A DNA stretch of 64,000 nt from Leptospiraceae bacterium (GTDB lineage Bacteria; Spirochaetota; Leptospiria; Leptospirales; Leptonemataceae). Each line of letters begins with the position of its first letter. The stretch's first letter is position 1. Positions 59,747 through 64,000 of this stretch are shown piece by piece. Position numbers and translations under genes: made by a program. A model generated the notes under the pieces. That model was given only the letters and a program-made list of their open reading frames with translations. It made no database searches and was not told the DNA's origin. Location of the stretch: assembly GCA_026418015.1 (NCBI GenBank), contig JAOACE010000009.1:186001-250000 (forward strand), given 5' to 3'.

Positions 59747-59998
59747 ATGATAAGCTGGACAACCATTTTTCTATTGTTGGGTATTTTTCTCTTTGTAGGG
59801 TTGATCATTCTTTATTTTTCCGTAGATACTTCCTCCCCTCAACAGAAAAACAAAAACACAATAAAAAATCCACAACCACAAAAACTAACCAAGCAAGAAA
59901 CCAAAGAAATCTTGGAAAATACCAAAGAAATCGTAAAAGAAAATCCACAATTATCCGCAGAAGCCATCAGAAAATGGCTAAACCAAGACAAAAATTAA
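59747..59998 (+). CDS. Small membrane protein with a FliF-tail-like C-terminus
   Basis: 83 residues. One N-terminal helix (about 4-25), then a Pro/Gln/Lys/Asn linker, and a C-terminal segment with EIVKENPQLSAEAIRKWLNQD. That ending resembles the FliG-binding tail of FliF, where a helix reads ENPExxAxxIRxWL. If the resemblance is meaningful the protein could dock on the flagellar switch, but the segment is short. It begins 9 bases after nikR and overlaps the next convergent gene by 4 bases. Confidence 0.55.
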   Translation: MISWTTIFLLLGIFLFVGLIILYFSVDTSSPQQKNKNTIKNPQPQKLTKQETKEILENTKEIVKENPQLSAEAIRKWLNQDKN

Positions 59999-60285
59999 TT
60001 CTTGTATTTTTCTTGCTGGATGTATTCTTCGAGTATGGCTATATCTTCGATAACTACAAAGCATTCTTGAACCGATGAGCCTTTTTTTAACAAGATTTTT
60101 GTACCTGTCTGTGTAGGATATTGAAACGTAATGCGTAAATCCCCTTTGTTTGCTCTGTTGACTTTTCGGATTACACCAGGAATAATTGCTTTGACAGGAA
60201 GCTCTTGTGACATTTTATTCAAAAACTTATCAAATCCTTCTAAAATGTGATGTTCTTTTTTGATTTTATTATTTCTATATTTCAT
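59995..60285 (-). CDS. Small conserved protein, DUF2103-like
   Basis: 96 residues. It begins KYRNNKIKKEHHILEGFDKFL, with an HH pair, then VKAIIPGVIRKV, FQYPTQTGTKILLKKGSSVQECFVV. These blocks resemble my memory of DUF2103 (small proteins predicted to bind metal). The function is unknown. Convergent with the FliF-tail-like gene. Assigned with caution. Confidence 0.5.
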   Translation of the reverse strand: MKYRNNKIKKEHHILEGFDKFLNKMSQELPVKAIIPGVIRKVNRANKGDLRITFQYPTQTGTKILLKKGSSVQECFVVIEDIAILEEYIQQEKYKN

Positions 60286-60347
60286 AGAACAAATTCTTTT
60301 ACTAAAATAAAATCGACAAATCCAATTTTATAAAATAGGAGTATGAA

Positions 60348-61400
60348 ATGGAATTAGTCTCATCAATACAAAAATATTATGGAGAAGAAATTCAAAACGT
60401 ATCGGATCTAAAAACATTAGCATGCTGTACCGTAGATAGTTATCCCAAGCACGTAAAAGATGTATTGCTCCTTATAGAAGAAGAAATAAAAAACAAATAT
60501 TATGGTTGTGGTTCTCCTATTCCCGATGCATTAGATGGTTTAAAAGTATTGGATATTGGTTGTGGTACTGGTAGAGATGTTTACATACTTTCTAAATTAG
60601 TGGGCGAAAATGGTTTCGTTTACGGCATCGATATGACAAAACAACAAATCGAGATTGCAGAAAGATATGTTGATGTTCAAACCAAGCGATTTGGATACAA
60701 AAAACCTAATGTAATGTTTATCCACGATTTAATCGAAAATATCGACGAATACTTCGAAGAAAATTCGTTAGATCTAATTATCTCGAATTGTGTGTTTAAC
60801 CTGATTTTCGACAAAGAAATGGTATTAAGTAAAATTTATAAAATTCTTAAAAATGGTGGTGAGTTTTATTTTTCTGATAATTATGCTGATCGTCGAATAC
60901 CAGAACATTTAAAAGATCATCCCATTTTATACAATGAATGCATGAGTGGTGCACTCTACAAAAAAGATTTTATTCGCTTAGCAAGAAAGGTTGGCTTTAT
61001 GGAACCAAGAGTGATGTCCGAAAATAAAATCAACATCAACAACCCAGAACTAGAAGCTCTTTTAGAAAACATTCAGTTTTATTCTATTACTTACCGATTG
61101 TGGAAAATCGAAGGATTAGAAGATGCTTGCGAAGATTATGGACATGTTGCCATCTACAAAGGAGGAATTAAAGAATCCCCTTATAAGTTTATTTTGGATC
61201 AAACCCATGTTTTCGAAAAAGGAAAACCAGAACGTGTATGCGGAAATACTGCACTGATGCTTTCTAAAACGCGATTCAAAGATTATTTCGAAATCATCGG
61301 AGATTTTTCCACCCACTATGGTGAATTTAGTAGCTGTGGAACAACTGTTTCTAATAATGCAAGTACAACAAGTTCAAACTCTTGTGGATGTTCGGTTTAA
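60348..61400 (+). CDS. arsM: Arsenite S-adenosylmethionine methyltransferase
   Basis: 350 residues. The SAM motif is VLDIGCGTGRDVYIL. The arsenite-binding cysteines fit the ArsM family: C26/C27 (TLACC), C54 (YYGCGSPIPD), C148 (ISNCVFNL) and C198 (NECMSGALY). Terminal SNSCGCSV adds two more. The product methylates As(III) to trivalent methylarsenicals, a detoxification or signalling role in the cytoplasm. ArsR, ArsC or ArsB genes are not adjacent. A TAGGAG site precedes the ATG. Confidence 0.9.
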   Translation: MELVSSIQKYYGEEIQNVSDLKTLACCTVDSYPKHVKDVLLLIEEEIKNKYYGCGSPIPDALDGLKVLDIGCGTGRDVYILSKLVGENGFVYGIDMTKQQIEIAERYVDVQTKRFGYKKPNVMFIHDLIENIDEYFEENSLDLIISNCVFNLIFDKEMVLSKIYKILKNGGEFYFSDNYADRRIPEHLKDHPILYNECMSGALYKKDFIRLARKVGFMEPRVMSENKININNPELEALLENIQFYSITYRLWKIEGLEDACEDYGHVAIYKGGIKESPYKFILDQTHVFEKGKPERVCGNTALMLSKTRFKDYFEIIGDFSTHYGEFSSCGTTVSNNASTTSSNSCGCSV

Positions 61401-61440
61401 AAAAGAGTTGAAAAATAACTTCGATAAGTTTTAATTCATT

Positions 61441-61896
61441 ATGATGCTATCGACAAAAAATAAAAAAGAAATCGAAGCTCTCTATGACAAAGATTTTTTT
61501 TTGTGGATTACGACCCACATTGATTTACTCAAACAAAAAAAGTGGGACTTAATCGATATAGAACACCTTATTGAGGAATTAGACAGCATGGGAAAATCCG
61601 AAATCTGTTCCCTTGCAAGCTTATTCGGAATTCTTTTTGCTCATCTTTATAAATGGGATCATTTCCCCAAAAGTCGCTCTAAAAGCTGGATCAACTCCAT
61701 CGAATATTCCCAAGAAGAAATAAATCGTCTGTTAAACAAACAACCAAGCCTTAAATCAAAGCTAAACGAAGCAATTGAAGATGGTTGGAGTTATGCAAAA
61801 AAAATCCTCATCGACGACACAAACATCGATTATCGACTTCTGCCCAAAGAATGTCCTTACAGCTTCGAAGAAGCAATCAATAGAAAAATAGAGTAA
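61441..61896 (+). CDS. DUF29 family protein
   Basis: 151 residues. The DUF29 layout is clear: LYDKDFFLWITTHIDLLKQKKWDLIDIEHLIEELDSMGKSE, then HLYKWDHFPKSRSKSWINSI and the closing LPKECPYSFEEAIN. DUF29 has no known activity; it is abundant in cyanobacteria and some spirochaetes and proteobacteria. TTGAAA and TTAATT 17 bases apart stand directly before the ATG, so it may be leaderless. The 32-bp direct repeat starts exactly on its stop codon. Confidence 0.85.
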   Translation: MMLSTKNKKEIEALYDKDFFLWITTHIDLLKQKKWDLIDIEHLIEELDSMGKSEICSLASLFGILFAHLYKWDHFPKSRSKSWINSIEYSQEEINRLLNKQPSLKSKLNEAIEDGWSYAKKILIDDTNIDYRLLPKECPYSFEEAINRKIE

Positions 61897-61925
61897 ACAC
61901 TACATTTGGTACTTCGATTTTTGAG
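61894..61925 (+). repeat. 32-bp direct repeat, copy 1
   Basis: Identical over 32 bases to 63864-63895. It begins on the TAA of the DUF29 gene. The other copy is inside the TdeIII-like endonuclease gene. Confidence 0.95.
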
Positions 61926-62095
61926 TAATAAAAAACTTGTAGAAAAGACGATAAATAAAATATATTGCTTTATTTTTTGAGGATAAAACTTATATAAAAG
62001 TATTTAATTTATAATAGCTATTTTAAAGTTTATATTTTTACTTCTTTTTGTGTTTAATAATAATAAAATATATCTCTTAGGTAGGTTTTAATCTT

Positions 62096-63700
62096 ATGGA
62101 ACAGAAAACCTTATTTGAAGAAACAGAAAAAAAACTTCTTACAATAAAAGAAGCAAGTATCTGGGCATCTAATTATTTAAACAGTAAAATTACTGTTTCT
62201 AATATATCTTATTTAATTCAGTATGGAAAAATAAAAAAATATGGAAATGGTAGAGAAGTACTAGTCGATATAGATGAATTAAAACATTATTATGATTCTT
62301 TTTCTATAGAGAAAAAATGGCAAAGTAAATTAGGAAAAGATATTAATTGGCATCTTTCTTTTTCTGAATACAAAGAAGCAGAAAGAACAAAACATGTTCA
62401 CAGATTGCATCCTTATAAAGGTAAATTTATACCCCAATTAGTAGAATATTTCCTTGATTCCCATACAGATGAATTTAAAAAAGAAGTTTATTTTCGTAAA
62501 GGTGATATAATATTAGATCCTTTTTGTGGAAGTGGAACAACATTAGTTCAAGCAAACGAACTTGGAATTCATGCCATCGGAATCGATGTTTCTTTTTTTA
62601 ATACATTAATTTCTAATGTAAAAGTGGAAAAGCATAATATAACTTTAATAGAAGATACAATTCGCAAATTGAACCTGAAATTAAAAGAATTTCAAAATAA
62701 TAAGAATAACATTCCTTTTGAAGAACATTTGTTAATAGAACTAACAAAATTTAATAATAGATATTTCCCCACACCTGAATACAAAAAAAAAGTTTCAGAT
62801 GGATTAATTAACGAAAATGTATATGCAAAAGAAAAAGAAAAAGAATTTCTAACTATATATAATGAATTAATTCAAAAGTATCAAATTAAAATAACACAAG
62901 ATAAAAACAAAACCTTTTTAGATAAATGGTTTTTAGATCCCGTAAGAAAAGAAATCGATTTCTTAACTGAAGAAATAAATAAAATAGACAATATTGATGC
63001 AAAAAATGTTTTAACTCTTATTTTAAGCAGGACTGCTCGCTCTTGTAGAGCAACAACACATGCAGATCTAGCAACTTTAAAAGAACCCGTTTCAACTACC
63101 TATTATTGTAAAAAACATAGAAAAATTTGCAAACCTATATTTTCTATAACAAAATGGTGGGAATATTACTCTATAGATACAATAAATCGACTAAAAGAAT
63201 TTGATCAATTAAGGACAGATACAATCCAATTGTGTCTAACTGGTGATAGTAGAACAATGAACATTTACAAAGAAGTTAAAAAGAAAAATCCAATATTTGC
63301 AGAAATGTTATTAACACAAAAGATACAAGGAATATTTTCTAGTCCACCATATATCGGACTTATTGATTATCATGAACAACATGCTTATGCTTATGATATA
63401 TTTGGCTTCGAAAGAAAGGACGAATTAGAAATAGGCCCCCAATTTAAAAAGCAAAGCAAAGAGCAAAAAGAAGCTTATATCAAAGATATAGCACAAGTCC
63501 TCATAAATTGCAAAAAATATCTGAATGATAATTATGATGTATTTTTGGTTGCTAATGATAAGTTTAATCTTTACCCAAAAATAGCAGAATTAGCTGGAAT
63601 GAAAATTATTAAAGAATATAAACGTCCTGTTCTATGTCGAGTAGAAAAAGACAGAGAAAAACCTTATTCAGAATCAATATTTCATTTAAAAGCGAGATGA
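62096..63700 (+). CDS. DNA methyltransferase with N-terminal helix-turn-helix-like domain
   Basis: 534 residues. The N-terminal 75 residues (LTIKEASIWASNYLNSKITVSNISYLIQYGKIKKYG) look like a MerR/excisionase-type winged helix. SAM motif I is ILDPFCGSGTTLVQANELG near 140 and motif IV SSPPYIGLID near 420, a wide separation with a large central domain. SPPY suggests N4-cytosine or N6-adenine modification. It is followed 3 bases later by a restriction endonuclease gene, so it is the protective half of a type II system. Confidence 0.87.
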   Translation: MEQKTLFEETEKKLLTIKEASIWASNYLNSKITVSNISYLIQYGKIKKYGNGREVLVDIDELKHYYDSFSIEKKWQSKLGKDINWHLSFSEYKEAERTKHVHRLHPYKGKFIPQLVEYFLDSHTDEFKKEVYFRKGDIILDPFCGSGTTLVQANELGIHAIGIDVSFFNTLISNVKVEKHNITLIEDTIRKLNLKLKEFQNNKNNIPFEEHLLIELTKFNNRYFPTPEYKKKVSDGLINENVYAKEKEKEFLTIYNELIQKYQIKITQDKNKTFLDKWFLDPVRKEIDFLTEEINKIDNIDAKNVLTLILSRTARSCRATTHADLATLKEPVSTTYYCKKHRKICKPIFSITKWWEYYSIDTINRLKEFDQLRTDTIQLCLTGDSRTMNIYKEVKKKNPIFAEMLLTQKIQGIFSSPPYIGLIDYHEQHAYAYDIFGFERKDELEIGPQFKKQSKEQKEAYIKDIAQVLINCKKYLNDNYDVFLVANDKFNLYPKIAELAGMKIIKEYKRPVLCRVEKDREKPYSESIFHLKAR

Positions 63701-63703
63701 TGA

Positions 63704-64000
63704 ATGGTCCTAACAGAGGAACAAATCAAAAAAATTGAAAATACAATAAAACAGTGTATAAGAAACAAATTTTTAATATATAAACCAGAAACAAATCATA
63801 TGCCATTTCATTATCGCTTGCTTGGTCGAGATAGGATGGCATTATTTTCTTTTATTCAATCTTTAAACACTACATTTGGTACTTCGATTTTTGAGCCAGT
63901 AGCAGAAACCCTTGCAAGTTTAAGATTTCCTTTCGCAAAAAAAACAATTTATAGTAGGAAATACAATTAGCGAACAAGCACAGATAGAAATCCAACACAT
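63704..64000 (+). CDS. TdeIII-like type II restriction endonuclease, 5' part, frameshifted
   Basis: The first 80 residues (TIKQCIRNKFLIYKPETNHM and PFHYRLLGRDRMALFSFIQS) match my recollection of TdeIII-family enzymes. At an A8 tract (63937-63944) one extra A breaks the frame: as read, the protein stops at 63970 after 88 residues. Removing one A gives FAKKQFIVGNTISEQAQIEIQH, a natural continuation that runs off the window. Either the gene is dead, switchable at the A tract, or the base is an assembly error. Confidence 0.68.
63864..63895 (+). repeat. 32-bp direct repeat, copy 2, inside the endonuclease gene
   Basis: Identical to 61894-61925. Here it encodes NTTFGTSIFE of the endonuclease, so this is the original and the upstream copy is derived. 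Confidence 0.95.

Noticed and set aside
1..64000. Insertion sequences, prophage or integrase genes, tRNA genes
   Set aside because: No transposase, integrase or phage structural protein was found among the coding regions, and no cloverleaf or typical TTCGAATCC arm was seen on either strand.

Overview
The window looks like part of a chromosome from an AT-rich bacterium (about 30% G+C by eye), most likely a spirochaete near the Leptospirales. The best evidence is a FliH whose N-terminal (IPDKYKKF) and C-terminal (GGCIIETD..AIDARIS) blocks match the spirochaetal form. Supporting hints are a pair of paralogues resembling the Leptospira DUF1564 family, tandem Hsp20 genes and many lipoproteins or exported proteins. 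A two-domain protein disulfide oxidoreductase (CIYC + CPYC) of a type frequent in thermophiles hints at a warm habitat. Lineage and habitat are inferences. I see no rRNA, tRNA, CRISPR array or insertion sequence.

Layout. 0-10 kb: XRE regulator, two peptide/nickel-type ABC permeases, a GMC oxidoreductase with a CxxCxxCxxxC motif, an SDR, CysE, dCTP deaminase, FliH, pyrophosphatase, a periplasmic peroxiredoxin and a TPM-domain protein. 10-16 kb: a complete SUF operon on the minus strand (sufB-sufC-sufD-Rieske-sufS-sufU) behind a PerR/Fur-like palindrome. 16-19 kb: fasciclin lipoprotein, flavin reductase, an aromatic-repeat exported protein, a LysM protein. 19-25 kb: a partial cytochrome c maturation cluster (ccmE-ccmF-small TM protein-ccmI-like-unknown-ccmA) whose CcmE has CxxxY in place of the haem-binding histidine. 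25-32 kb: assimilatory sulfate reduction in divergent operons (ferredoxin and cysI-cysD-cysN one way; DUF2061-cysH-met8-like the other). 32-34 kb: two Hsp20 genes and rdgB.

34-45 kb is a defence island: a type III restriction-modification system whose mod and res genes are separated by three accessory modules (MNT/HEPN, an AlbA_2/ATPase protein, ImmA-IrrE/PIN). A copy of the last codons of mod stands immediately upstream of each module. The mod gene itself has been invaded in frame by a DUF559 (Vsr-like) nuclease domain lying between inverted GC-rich palindromic elements; further copies of the element sit elsewhere in mod. An orphan TSPPY methyltransferase follows. I consider this the most unusual region of the window.

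45-62 kb: STAS protein, ComF, a zinc-uptake operon with a His-rich outer-membrane protein (OMP-znuA-znuC-znuB), a solute-binding lipoprotein, a sigma-54 activator, MsrA, the disulfide oxidoreductase, an MFS carrier, a hendecad-repeat coiled-coil protein, NikR, a small FliF-tail-like protein, ArsM and DUF29. 62-64 kb: a second restriction-modification pair (methyltransferase plus a TdeIII-like endonuclease that is frameshifted at an A8 tract and cut by the window end). A perfect 32-bp direct repeat links the start of this locus with the endonuclease gene.

A recurrent feature is that several first genes of transcripts lack a Shine-Dalgarno sequence and have a -10 hexamer only 4-9 bases before the ATG, which suggests leaderless mRNAs. 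Genes inside operons mostly carry clear GGAGG-type sites.
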